Notes: generated by a model not told the origin, from the letters alone. DNA of 27,246 nt from Halomarinibacterium sp041392125 (GCA_041392125.1 JAWKMR010000018.1:1-27246); one strand, 5' to 3'. Positions 1-7,346 are shown, counted from the stretch's first letter. Program-made: numbers and translations.

Positions 1-419
1 TTATCTATTTTTTCAAAAATAGAATCCACAAGTCGTAACGAGCCCTCATTTTCATTTTGTTGGTCATAATTAACCTTATCAAAGGTTACATTCATAATTC
101 CAATATCAACTACATTTTGATAAAATTCATTGGTATATAAATCTCGATACTCTTTATGGGAAATAAACTTCTGTTCGTTAGAAGCTCGATAGAGCTCCAA
201 AAGGGATTGTTCAAAGGTGTTTACCGTTGATACATTAATAGAGTCGTTAAAAACATCCAACTTTGACCAAGGAGTCACCCGATCGTAGAGTATTTCTGTA
301 GTGAAAGTACTTTTGTCGATATTGACAAGCATACTATCGATGCTAATTTCGTTGGTGTTTTGTGCATTTAGATGAAAAAAAATAACTAAAAAGAAGTGGA
401 AAAATAATTGCTTTTGCAT
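1..419 (-). CDS. Secreted protein of unknown function, C-terminal part cut by window edge
   Basis: An open frame runs from an ATG at 417-419 leftwards off the window with no stop, giving about 139 residues. The first 20 residues (MQKQLFFHFFLVIFFHLNAQ) form a typical flavobacterial Sec signal peptide: a short basic start, a Phe/Leu-rich core and a cut after an Ala-Gln-type site, with no lipobox cysteine. The mature part begins with Asn/Thr/Ser-rich sequence, then a stretch reading ILYDRVTPWSKLDVF, followed by mixed helical sequence. I do not recognise a domain. It is on the same strand as the lipoprotein and LRR genes upstream of it, 85 bases after the lipoprotein stop, so it may be co-transcribed with them, although a strong hairpin lies between. 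It is probably periplasmic or surface-exposed; the missing C-terminus would show whether it has a T9SS sorting domain. Confidence 0.75.
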   Translation of the reverse strand, partial: MQKQLFFHFFLVIFFHLNAQNTNEISIDSMLVNIDKSTFTTEILYDRVTPWSKLDVFNDSINVSTVNTFEQSLLELYRASNEQKFISHKEYRDLYTNEFYQNVVDIGIMNVTFDKVNYDQQNENEGSLRLVDSIFEKID

Positions 420-474
420 AATTTTGAAGTGTTAATAGGTGAAACATTGTGATAACTGGTTTTATTTATTACAT

Positions 475-504
475 AATAGGGTGTCATTGCCGTGACACCC
501 TATT
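475..504 (-). terminator. Perfect 12-bp hairpin after the lipoprotein stop
   Basis: Left arm 475-486 (AATAGGGTGTCA) pairs perfectly with right arm 493-504 across a 6-base loop. On the minus strand the stem begins directly after the TGA stop (505-507) of the lipoprotein gene. The minus-strand sequence after the stem is A/T-rich but lacks an uninterrupted T run, so it may be a terminator, an mRNA 3'-end stabiliser, or an attenuator before the gene at 1-419. Confidence 0.55.
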
Positions 505-1101
505 TCAATTTACTATCCTAAAATTAATGTTGCTTTCGGAATCATCAAATCCAATAATCCCATATTCTAAATCAAAATAAAATCTATTGATTTCATATGG
601 AATTATAGATTCACTAGTAGAGTAAGCATCCTCAATTATTAGTACTTTTTCATACGTTTTATTTCCAATTTGAAGCTGACTTATGGGGTACGGAACTTCA
701 AAATTGAACGTTGAATATGATGTGGACCCACCGCAAGAATAACTACTAATATCAAACCACGATTTCACTCCATGAGGGCCTTTATATGTATAGAAATAAA
801 AAAAGGAACATTCTTCTCCATGTAACCTCAATTTTATTTCAAATTTATTGACATCAACTAATGGACTACTATTCCCTCCTAAGCTTAGTCCTCCTACTCG
901 CTCTTTTGATATTCTATAAAGATTTACATCCAAAATAATTTCTTCTCCTAATTCATTTTTAAATCTTACAGCATCAAGATTTTCATAAATTGTTGGCAAG
1001 AAATTGAAATCTACTTCATCAAACTTGTAAAAAGGAATCTCTTCTTCTACAGGGCCACAACCTAAAAGAGATATTACGGCTAATAAAACAATTTTTTTCA
1101 T
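505..1101 (-). CDS. Small predicted lipoprotein, function unknown
   Basis: This 198-residue protein starts MKKIVLLAVISLLGCG. It has a lipoprotein signal peptide with lipobox L-L-G-C and Cys15 as the lipidated residue, followed by a short acidic spacer (PVEEE), so it is probably an outer- or inner-membrane lipoprotein. The rest is rich in Phe, Tyr, Ser and acidic residues and reads as beta-strands. I recognise no catalytic motif or family. Its ATG lies 4 bases downstream of the LRR gene stop, so the two are almost certainly one transcript. A plausible but unproven role is surface partner of the LRR protein. Codon use is A/T-rich like its neighbours and the frame is intact. Confidence 0.75.
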   Translation of the reverse strand: MKKIVLLAVISLLGCGPVEEEIPFYKFDEVDFNFLPTIYENLDAVRFKNELGEEIILDVNLYRISKERVGGLSLGGNSSPLVDVNKFEIKLRLHGEECSFFYFYTYKGPHGVKSWFDISSYSCGGSTSYSTFNFEVPYPISQLQIGNKTYEKVLIIEDAYSTSESIIPYEINRFYFDLEYGIIGFDDSESNINFRIVN

Positions 1102-1105
1102 GATA

Positions 1106-2251
1106 CTACTTTTTCAAAATTTTAAACACTTGAATTTTATTATATTCATTTTTGATATTCAAAACATACAACCCTGCATCCAAATTGGAAATATCGAAGG
1201 GTACAAAAGATTCATTGGTTTCTTTCTGCAGAATTAATTTTCCTGACAAATCGAAGAGTTGTATTTCTGAAATGGTATTTGTTGCATTAATATGGATAAT
1301 ATCTTCCGAAGGATTAGGATATACAACTACGTTCCAAATATTAAAACCTTCCACAGAAAGGGGGCAAACTTCAGTAAAAGAAACAGCATGTCCACATTGA
1401 TCTTCTATATAAGTAGCTAGTTTGGAGTTTACATTATCCAAACAAACGGTTTCTAATAAGGGAAGCTCCTCAAAATTACAGGTTTGGCCAACACCACTAA
1501 TATTTAGATTTGTGTTATTCCCGTTTTTTAGATTAAGGTACGTTAGGTCGCTATTCCATTTAATGTCTAAAGCAATCAATTGCGCATTATTACTAACATC
1601 TAATGTCTTGAATAAATTAGATCTTCCATAGAAGAAATACAAATTTGTATTCTGTGACAAGTCTAATTGTGTTAATTCATTATTATCCAAAATAACTCCT
1701 TCTAAAAGGGCATTTTGAGTCAAGTCTAAATCTGTTAGATAATTTCCTTGAACATATAAATTTTTTAAATTTATATTTTGACTCACATCAAGAGAAGTAA
1801 GTTCTCCAAAATTGGTCTGTAAAAATTCTAAATCCGAGTTATTAGTTACATCTAATGTGGTATAGGGATTGCCAGAACCAGAAAAATTTTTTAAAAATAT
1901 ATTTTGGCTTAAATTAATAGCAGATATGGCATTGTAACTACAATCCAAATTCCATAAAAGTGTATTTGCACTTAAATCTAAAGTCTCTATCTGATTGCCG
2001 GCACAATTAAATTGTTCTAAATGAGTAAAAGCTTCAATCCCCGTGAGATCCACTATGGGAGGAATAGCTCCTGAAACATTCAATGGAAAGCCTACAGCCT
2101 CTGCTTCTGCTACTTCAATTTCACCATTATTATTAGTATCAATAACAGGATTATGACTTAGAAGTTTATTCTTAAAATTTACATCTGGGATGTTTACAAT
2201 TTGTGCTTTTAGTTGGAAAACAAGCAACAGAAAAAAAATGATTAACTTCAT
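1106..2251 (-). CDS. Leucine-rich-repeat surface protein with T9SS type A sorting domain
   Basis: This 381-residue protein has a signal peptide (residues 1-16, ending LKAQ). Residues 38-49 (DTNNNGEIEVAE) match an EF-hand calcium loop position by position: D, N, N, G, I and a final E at position 12. From residue 88 onward LRR units begin at 88, 109, 130, 151, 172, 193, 214 and 235, an exact 21-residue period with core pattern L-x-x-LDLSxNxxL. Two Cys pairs (258/270 and 286/296) follow. Residues 307-381 are a T9SS C-terminal sorting domain: VVVYPNPSEDIIHI, then FDLSGKL and GLYVLNI, ending in basic residues. By family knowledge such proteins are exported by the gliding-linked T9SS and anchored or released at the surface; LRRs usually bind proteins or glycans. 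The ligand is unknown. It forms a transcript with the lipoprotein 4 bases downstream. Confidence 0.88.
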   Translation of the reverse strand: MKLIIFFLLLVFQLKAQIVNIPDVNFKNKLLSHNPVIDTNNNGEIEVAEAEAVGFPLNVSGAIPPIVDLTGIEAFTHLEQFNCAGNQIETLDLSANTLLWNLDCSYNAISAINLSQNIFLKNFSGSGNPYTTLDVTNNSDLEFLQTNFGELTSLDVSQNINLKNLYVQGNYLTDLDLTQNALLEGVILDNNELTQLDLSQNTNLYFFYGRSNLFKTLDVSNNAQLIALDIKWNSDLTYLNLKNGNNTNLNISGVGQTCNFEELPLLETVCLDNVNSKLATYIEDQCGHAVSFTEVCPLSVEGFNIWNVVVYPNPSEDIIHINATNTISEIQLFDLSGKLILQKETNESFVPFDISNLDAGLYVLNIKNEYNKIQVFKILKK

Positions 2252-2372
2252 AATTCTTTATTTAAATTGATAAAAAAGCTAATCGTCTAAATTCTCTTCA
2301 GGGGAGAAAACTATGTTAAAGGAAAGAAAAAAAAATAAACCGTCAAAATAATTGAATATGATAATTCATTAA

Positions 2373-2408
2373 TTTAAACAACAAACCCCCAAGCTTTTAG
2401 CTTGAGGG
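2373..2408 (-). terminator. Intrinsic terminator after rpmA
   Basis: Minus-strand arms at 2399-2408 and 2386-2395 form a 10-bp stem (one G-T pair) around a 3-base loop. The minus-strand sequence then reads TTTGTTGTTT at 2385-2376. It sits 28 bases after the rpmA stop and separates the ribosomal operon from the LRR gene. Confidence 0.8.
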
Positions 2409-2435
2409 TCTCAAAAATTTTCAAATAATACCTTT

Positions 2436-2699
2436 TTAAGCCTCTCCTTGAGGAACTATAGAAACGTATGATTTGTTGTCTTTCTTTTTGGTAAATTTTA
2501 CTACACCGTCCACTTTGGCGTGAAGTGTATGGTCTTTCCCCATATACACATTCTCACCAGGGTGGTGTTGTGTACCACGTTGTCTTATAATGATGTTTCC
2601 AGCAACAGCAGCTTGTCCTCCAAAAATCTTAACACCCAAGCGTTTCGATTCTGATTCTCTACCGTTCTTAGAACTACCAACTCCTTTTTTGTGAGCCAT
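2436..2699 (-). CDS. rpmA: 50S ribosomal protein bL27
   Basis: An 87-residue protein with the family's hallmark start MAHKKGVGSSKNGRES and the conserved GGQ segment followed by GNIIIRQRGTQHHPG and VYMGKDHTLHA. bL27 sits at the large-subunit P site, where its N-terminal tail reaches toward the peptidyl-transferase centre. No N-terminal pre-sequence is present: Ala-His-Lys-Lys follows Met directly, unlike the Firmicutes form that is cleaved by Prp. It lies 36 bases downstream of rplU, the near-universal rplU-rpmA order, and shares its promoter. Full length, no oddities. Confidence 0.97.
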   Translation of the reverse strand: MAHKKGVGSSKNGRESESKRLGVKIFGGQAAVAGNIIIRQRGTQHHPGENVYMGKDHTLHAKVDGVVKFTKKKDNKSYVSIVPQGEA

Positions 2700-2735
2700 T
2701 TTCTTTCGGTTTTATATGTTATACGTCTGTGAAGC

Positions 2736-3392
2736 TTATTTAGCCACTCCACCATCTAATTTATCTTGTAATTCTTTAAGCTCATCCCACTTACCATCAG
2801 CAGCTAATTGCGCTTGTTGTGGCCAAGTATCGGTCACATGATTACCACGAATATCGGCAATAATTTCAGCAATTTTTGCCGGTTTTGCCTTCGCTAAATC
2901 TGCATAAGTAGCAATGCCTGCTGCGATTAAAGTTTCGGCAATTTTTGGCCCAATACCTTCAATTTTTTTAAGGTCATCGGCCTTAACAGCAGCTTTTTTT
3001 ACTGGTGCAGCTTTTACTTCTGCTTTAGGTGCTTCCACTTTTGGAGTTTCTTTTTTAGCTGGTGCAGCTTTTTTAGCTCCACTTGCCACGATACTTTCAA
3101 TAACAATTTCAGAAAGGAATTGTCTGTGTCCATTTTTTACACGGTATCCTTTTCTTCTTTTCTTTTTGAAAACAATCACCTTATCTCCTTTAAGGTGTTT
3201 TAAGACTTTTGCTCCTACTTGAGCTCCGTCTATAGCTGGGGCGCCAACAGTTACTTTGTCTCCATCGCCAATAAGAAGTACATTGTCGAACTCAACTTTG
3301 TTCCCTTCTTCAACGGCTAAACGGTTTACAAAGACTTTTTGGTCTTTTGCAACTTTAAATTGCTGCCCTGCTATCTCTACAATTGCGTACAT
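2736..3392 (-). CDS. rplU: 50S ribosomal protein bL21 with C-terminal helix-hairpin-helix extension
   Basis: Residues 1-103 are a complete bL21 (MYAIVEIAGQQFKVAKDQ, then HLKGDKVIVFKKKRRKGYRVKNGHRQ near the end), a globular 23S rRNA-binding large-subunit protein. Residues 105-137 form a low-complexity Ala/Lys/Pro linker. Residues 139-180 (DDLKKIEGIGPKIAETL onward) are a helix-hairpin-helix domain of the GIGPKIA type, followed by TWPQQAQLAADGKWDEL. The total of 218 residues is about twice the usual 100-105. The frame is continuous, so this is a real fusion and not a misjoined gene. From memory, long L21 proteins of this kind occur in other Flavobacteriia. Such hairpins usually bind nucleic-acid backbone or pair with another such domain, so the tail could contact rRNA, mRNA or an assembly factor; that role is inference. 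Confidence 0.95.
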   Translation of the reverse strand: MYAIVEIAGQQFKVAKDQKVFVNRLAVEEGNKVEFDNVLLIGDGDKVTVGAPAIDGAQVGAKVLKHLKGDKVIVFKKKRRKGYRVKNGHRQFLSEIVIESIVASGAKKAAPAKKETPKVEAPKAEVKAAPVKKAAVKADDLKKIEGIGPKIAETLIAAGIATYADLAKAKPAKIAEIIADIRGNHVTDTWPQQAQLAADGKWDELKELQDKLDGGVAK

Positions 3393-3455
3393 AGCGTAAA
3401 CGTTTATGATTAAATTATTTTTACAAATTGCTGTACCCTACGGATAAAGCGGGTG

Positions 3456-3487
3456 CAAATATAATTTTTTAAATTGAAATGAACAAA
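3456..3487 (-). promoter_or_regulatory. Bacteroidota-type promoter for rplU-rpmA
   Basis: On the minus strand TTTG (3484-3487) is followed after exactly 20 bases by TATATTTG (3456-3463), matching the Bacteroidota consensus TTTG-N17-23-TAnnTTTG. A leader of roughly 60 bases precedes the rplU ATG at 3392. It is the best promoter match in the window along with the one before the HU gene. Confidence 0.8.
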
Positions 3488-3512
3488 GGGTTTTTACAAA
3501 TAAATCAAGCAT

Positions 3513-3953
3513 TTAGGAATGCTTCTGATTCCAAGAATCCTTTAGTAGTTGCATAAAAGCTAAAGTGAGCACAAACGTAGTGGAAAAGCCCATAATTACA
3601 AGAGACACAATAACGACTAAGGCTCCCTTGTTAAAGTTTAAATTCCATGAATCCAAAATAGCTTCGGCAAATTGGTGATCTAACTGAAAAATATAAATAG
3701 CCATGAAAATGGAAAAAATAATAGTTGCCAATCCTCCGGCAAAAAGTCCTACTTGAAATCCTTCTTGATATGTAAAATTATTAGCTGTTCTCTTGTAGTT
3801 TCTAATAGCATAAAAAATACCTCCCCCAAATATCAAAGCATTAACAGAACTTAATATAGGATATTGATGCCATCCCAAAAGTTTGGTTACTAAAAAATAA
3901 AGAATTAACGCGATAGCAATACCAATACCGTATTTTGTAAAATATTTTCCCAT
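3513..3953 (-). CDS. DUF4199-like four-helix inner-membrane protein
   Basis: A 146-residue protein with four hydrophobic segments at about residues 9-27, 33-49, 66-91 and 108-136. The pattern of a tyrosine/asparagine-rich cytoplasmic turn (RNYKRTANNFTYQEGFQVGLFAGG) between helices 2 and 3 is what I associate with DUF4199 proteins of Bacteroidota, whose function is unknown. No catalytic motif is visible. It lies 62 bases downstream of the EamA transporter on the same strand and could be read with it. In other flavobacteria small membrane proteins of this family often sit near glycosyltransferase or isoprenoid genes, which is not the case here. Confidence 0.65.
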   Translation of the reverse strand: MGKYFTKYGIGIAIALILYFLVTKLLGWHQYPILSSVNALIFGGGIFYAIRNYKRTANNFTYQEGFQVGLFAGGLATIIFSIFMAIYIFQLDHQFAEAILDSWNLNFNKGALVVIVSLVIMGFSTTFVLTLAFMQLLKDSWNQKHS

Positions 3954-4015
3954 AACACCACATTTAGTTTTTTATAAATTTCGGAAAAAAATTAAACCTA
4001 TTGGTTATCAATGCA

Positions 4016-4888
4016 TTATTTTTTTTCTACCCGTTTATTCGAAAGGTATACACCAAATAAAATAATTAAAGCCGCAACCAGTTGAAGCACCCCAAATTGT
4101 TCGCCATCAATAATTCCCCAAAGTACAGCCACAATAGGCATCGTGTACGTAACCGAAGAAGCAAAAACGGGAGTTGAAATTTGTATCATTTTATTGAATA
4201 ATACTTTTGAAATAGCTGTTCCAAATAAAGCCAATATGGCTATATAAGCTGAAGATATTTGCATTTCTTTGGAATGAAGAATGTTTTCAAAAAAATCGGT
4301 AAAATATAACACAACCAATCCCGGTAAAAAAATAAACAGAAAGTTGCCGGTAGTGACAGACAAGGCACTAATATCGGTAAGGTATTTCTTAATGATATTC
4401 ACATTTAAGGCATATCCTATAGTAGCTACTAAAATTAGTAGTCCGTAAAGATGGTTGTTGTTTCCATTAAAATCGGCACCTGCCCATATAAGCAATAAGG
4501 TCCCTAACAATCCTATAAATACGCCCAAAATCTGTCTTTTGGAACTTAAAATTTTAAATAACAGCGCCCCAACAATTACGGTTGCCAAGGGTGTTAAACT
4601 ATTTAAAATAGACGCAACTGCGCTGTCTATGTAGTTTTGTGCGATAGCAAATAAAAAGGGAGGGAAAAAGGAGCTTACAAAACCCGAAATGGCAATCCAT
4701 TTCCAGTGCTTTTTTTGTATCTGTTTAATGCTTTTAAATCCTACTGAAAACAAGAATAATGAGGTGAGAACAATGCGAAGGGATCCCAATTGGTAATCGG
4801 TTAAGCCTACTAATCCTTTTTTCATAAGGATAAAAGAACTTCCCCAGATAATGGAAAGAATCACTAAATAAACCCACTTGTTGTGCAT
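4016..4888 (-). CDS. EamA-family (drug/metabolite transporter) permease
   Basis: A polytopic protein with about ten hydrophobic helices and the two-fold EamA repeat: the first half begins WVYLVILSIIWGSSFILMKKGL and the second YGLLILVATIGYALNVNIIKKYL. The motif P-x-x-x-x-L-x-G with E (AVLWGIIDGEQFG) near the C-terminus is typical of the second repeat. These inner-membrane carriers export or exchange amino acids, nucleotide-like compounds or other metabolites; the substrate cannot be told. I start it at the ATG at 4888, where homologues usually begin (MHNKWVYL), giving 290 residues. An in-frame ATG at 4915 adds MTFVYSFLH but overlaps the promoter box of the divergent gene, so I think it less likely. 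Confidence 0.85.
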   Translation of the reverse strand: MHNKWVYLVILSIIWGSSFILMKKGLVGLTDYQLGSLRIVLTSLFLFSVGFKSIKQIQKKHWKWIAISGFVSSFFPPFLFAIAQNYIDSAVASILNSLTPLATVIVGALLFKILSSKRQILGVFIGLLGTLLLIWAGADFNGNNNHLYGLLILVATIGYALNVNIIKKYLTDISALSVTTGNFLFIFLPGLVVLYFTDFFENILHSKEMQISSAYIAILALFGTAISKVLFNKMIQISTPVFASSVTYTMPIVAVLWGIIDGEQFGVLQLVAALIILFGVYLSNKRVEKK

Positions 4889-4914
4889 ATGCAAAAAACT
4901 ATAGACAAAAGTCA

Positions 4915-4922
4915 TACATTTG
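4915..4922 (+). promoter_or_regulatory. Candidate -7 box for the metal-binding lipoprotein gene
   Basis: TACATTTG followed by C matches the TAnnTTTG -7 consensus, 24 bases before the ATG at 4947. I see no TTG at the expected -33 distance, so only half the promoter is supported. Confidence 0.45.
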
Positions 4923-4946
4923 CAACAATAAACGAATCATTACATT

Positions 4947-5459
4947 ATGAAAACTATACACATACTATTCACAACTGCAATTCTTTCTCTTGGAGTTGCT
5001 TCTTGTAAAAACGACATGAAGTCTGAACAAAGTTCGGTAGCCGCAATTGAAACTGCAGAAGTTACAGAAACTTCCACCGAAGCAATAGCTACTACTAAAA
5101 GTGAATTTACTATTGAAGGAATGACCTGTGCTATGGGATGTGCCAAAAGAATAGAAAACAAATTGGCCGAGATGGAAGGTGTTACTTCTGCCAAAGTTGA
5201 CTTTGATAAAAAACTAGCCATGGTTGAATTTGAAAGTGGAAAAGTAACTTCAGAAGCGCTTATAGAAACCGTAAAAAATACCGGAGAAGCATATAGTGTT
5301 ACTGAAATGAAAACAGTTGCGTCTTTTACTTCAAACGAAGCTGAAGAATCAACAACTCATGTTTGCACTGAAAAGTGCCACAAAGATGGTTGCACTGCTG
5401 AGATGAAGGCTGCCTGCAAGAAAGATTGCAAAATGCCATGCTGTGCCAAAAAGGCGTAA
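4947..5459 (+). CDS. HMA-domain lipoprotein with cysteine-rich C-terminus (putative metal-binding)
   Basis: A 170-residue protein. Residues 1-20 are a lipoprotein signal peptide ending V-A-S-C20. A Ser/Thr/Glu-rich spacer (21-50) leads to a heavy-metal-associated ferredoxin-like domain at about 52-118. Its metal loop reads GMTCAMGCA: Cys61 and Cys65 are separated by three residues instead of the usual two. The rest of the fold is recognisable (IENKLAEMEGVTSAKVDF). The last 31 residues contain seven cysteines (140, 144, 149, 157, 161, 165, 166) plus His138 and His145, reminiscent of a metallothionein-like or metal-storage tail. It is presumably anchored in the periplasm-facing or outer membrane and binds copper or another soft metal; metal identity is inference. 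It is divergent from the EamA gene and ends at a strong shared terminator. Confidence 0.82.
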   Translation: MKTIHILFTTAILSLGVASCKNDMKSEQSSVAAIETAEVTETSTEAIATTKSEFTIEGMTCAMGCAKRIENKLAEMEGVTSAKVDFDKKLAMVEFESGKVTSEALIETVKNTGEAYSVTEMKTVASFTSNEAEESTTHVCTEKCHKDGCTAEMKAACKKDCKMPCCAKKA

Positions 5460-5461
5460 AT

Positions 5462-5490
5462 AAAAAAACCACCATTTAGGTGGTTTTTTT
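5462..5490. terminator. Bidirectional terminator between HMA lipoprotein and gldD
   Basis: A perfect 12-bp stem, 5462-5473 with 5479-5490, around loop ATTTA. The outer A/T pairs give a T run on both strands, so it can end the plus-strand HMA transcript and the minus-strand gldD transcript. The gldD stop codon (5489-5491) overlaps the stem base. Confidence 0.88.
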
Positions 5491-6046
5491 ATTTCCAATG
5501 AACACTTTCCATGATCCTACGTATGTCATCACGCAGATAAACTACTGCCGGATAAATAGAATCATAATTGGGTTTTGCATCAAAATATAAGGAACCTGTT
5601 ACAAAATGATGAATACTATCTGTTACATAAAATTGCGATTGGGTGGCAGCATCACCATTAATCATATAAAACATTCCATACACTTTATGAAGAGTATCCA
5701 CTCTTGGCTGTTCAAAAATTTCGTTGGCTTTAATCGTATGGTCGTAGGTTAGTTTTTGAGCATCGGCTAATAATGCTTCTATATTGTTATCTACTTGTTG
5801 ATAGGTAAGATACACGGTAGCCTTCATCTTAGGATATTCAAGATTTATATTACAATTGTTTTTAATAACTACTGAAGAAATAGCATTTCTTTCAAACTCA
5901 AAAGGACAATCAAGCTGAACCATCTTGTAGCTGGGAAGCGGATATTGTAATCTAAGTTTTGCGGCAGGTTTTACCACTACATCATCTCCGCACGAAGCAA
6001 AAAAAATGATTGATATTACTATTAAGAGGGCCCGTAGGCTATTCAT
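5489..6046 (-). CDS. gldD: Gliding motility lipoprotein GldD
   Basis: A 185-residue lipoprotein: signal peptide with lipobox F-A-S-C19, then the characteristic start of the mature protein, PAAKLRLQYPLPSYKMV, and FEFERN. GldD is required for gliding in Flavobacterium and its loss also disturbs the T9SS-dependent surface machinery; its molecular role is not settled. The identification rests on the recognisable GldD sequence pattern plus its place directly after gldE, with which it overlaps by 8 bases (6039-6046), implying translational coupling. Length is normal for the family. It ends at the shared terminator at 5462-5490. Confidence 0.9.
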   Translation of the reverse strand: MNSLRALLIVISIIFFASCGDDVVVKPAAKLRLQYPLPSYKMVQLDCPFEFERNAISSVVIKNNCNINLEYPKMKATVYLTYQQVDNNIEALLADAQKLTYDHTIKANEIFEQPRVDTLHKVYGMFYMINGDAATQSQFYVTDSIHHFVTGSLYFDAKPNYDSIYPAVVYLRDDIRRIMESVHWK

Positions 6047-7346
6047 TGATAGTGAGTTTTATTTGTTTTATCCGTTTGTTTTCAAAGGACTCTATGGTAA
6101 ACGTATAGTGATGAAAGTTTAGTATTTCATCTTTTTTGGGAAATCCGTTAGACAATTCTAAAATAAACCCGGCCAGTGTTTCTGCCTCTCCTTTTTCTTC
6201 ATCAAAGATTTTAGCATCTTCAACCTTAATTACTTTGTAAAAATCTTTCAATGAGGTTTTACCATCAAAAACAAACGTTTTGTCGTCTAATTTTGAAAAT
6301 ATTAAATCTTCATCATCAAATTCATCCGTAATTTCTCCCACAATTTCTTCAATAATATCTTCTAAAGAAATAAGTCCACTGGTTCCCCCATACTCATCAA
6401 CTACAATTGCCAAGTGCATTTTCATATCCTTAAATTCATTCAGCAAATCGTCCAGTTTTTTATTTTCGGGTACAAAATAGGGTTCACGTTTTAATGATAC
6501 CCAGTCAAAAGTTTTTCTATCAAAATAGGGCAATAAGTCTTTTACATAAAGAATCCCTGTAATATTATCTATCGTATCTTTATAAACAGGAATTCTGGAA
6601 TAGCCGTGGGTAAGAATTTCTGGAAGAATCTCCTTATAAGTACTTTCCTCGTCTATAGCAAAAATATCCAAACGAGGCTTCATGACATTTTTAGTGTCCG
6701 TATTCCCAAAAGTGACTATCCCTTGTAAAATCTTTTGCTCTTCGTGCGTGGTGTCGGTATCAGAAGTTAGTTCCAAAGCTTGAGAGAGTTGATCCACACT
6801 TATATTCGATTTTTGTTTCCCAAATTTATTTTCTATATAAATGGTTACGGATCTCATGGGGGTACTTATAGGCGAAAACAATGTATAAAGTACATTAAGC
6901 GGATAGGCCATAAAGGCAGCAAAGGAAATTTTATTTCGGCTCGCATAAATTTTTGGTAATATTTCTCCAAAAAGAAGAATGAAAAAAGTGACCACCACTA
7001 CATCCAGAATAAATTTGAGTTCGGGGCTTTTAATTCCGCCAAAAAACAAATCGCTTAAACCGGCAAATAAGAGTACAATTGCAATATTGATTAGGTTATT
7101 GGCTACTAGGATGGTGGCTAAAAGTTTTTTGGGTTTTTGCAAGAGTTTTTGAACCACCTGCATTTTTTTGGAAAGTTCACCTCCTTTGTCCTCTTCAAAA
7201 TCGGAAACTGTGAGTGAGAAAAAGGCAATCTCGGCTCCAGAAATTAGAGCAGAACAAAACAACAACACAAAAACAAAAATAATACTGGTTATTTCTGATG
7301 TAGAAATAAGGGAAATTAGCAATAAACTCGGGGGTTCTATGTCCAA
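6039..7346 (-). CDS. gldE: Gliding motility-associated protein GldE (CNNM/CBS-domain membrane protein)
   Basis: A 435-residue protein of the HlyC/CorC-type family. Residues about 15-200 form a DUF21 (CNNM) membrane domain with several hydrophobic helices (IIFVFVLLFCSALISGAEIAFFSL; LKFILDVVVVTFFILLFGEILPK). A CBS pair covers about 215-335 (MKPRLDIFAIDEE; HLAIVVDEYGGTSGLISLEDIIEEIVGEI), and the C-terminal 90 residues are the CorC_HlyC domain. Relatives are linked to Mg2+/Co2+ transport; GldE supports gliding, probably by assisting GldD. The start is a TTG at 7344-7346: an in-frame stop lies a few codons upstream and no ATG is available near it, while homologues begin close to this point (DIEPPSLLL). 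It follows ssb by 22 bases. Confidence 0.92.
   Translation of the reverse strand: MDIEPPSLLLISLISTSEITSIIFVFVLLFCSALISGAEIAFFSLTVSDFEEDKGGELSKKMQVVQKLLQKPKKLLATILVANNLINIAIVLLFAGLSDLFFGGIKSPELKFILDVVVVTFFILLFGEILPKIYASRNKISFAAFMAYPLNVLYTLFSPISTPMRSVTIYIENKFGKQKSNISVDQLSQALELTSDTDTTHEEQKILQGIVTFGNTDTKNVMKPRLDIFAIDEESTYKEILPEILTHGYSRIPVYKDTIDNITGILYVKDLLPYFDRKTFDWVSLKREPYFVPENKKLDDLLNEFKDMKMHLAIVVDEYGGTSGLISLEDIIEEIVGEITDEFDDEDLIFSKLDDKTFVFDGKTSLKDFYKVIKVEDAKIFDEEKGEAETLAGFILELSNGFPKKDEILNFHHYTFTIESFENKRIKQIKLTINE

Noticed and set aside
2914..3222. Ala/Phe-rich 102-codon frame on the plus strand opposite rplU
   Set aside because: It is the mirror image of the Lys/Ala-rich linker codons of rplU; no signal, motif or initiation context.
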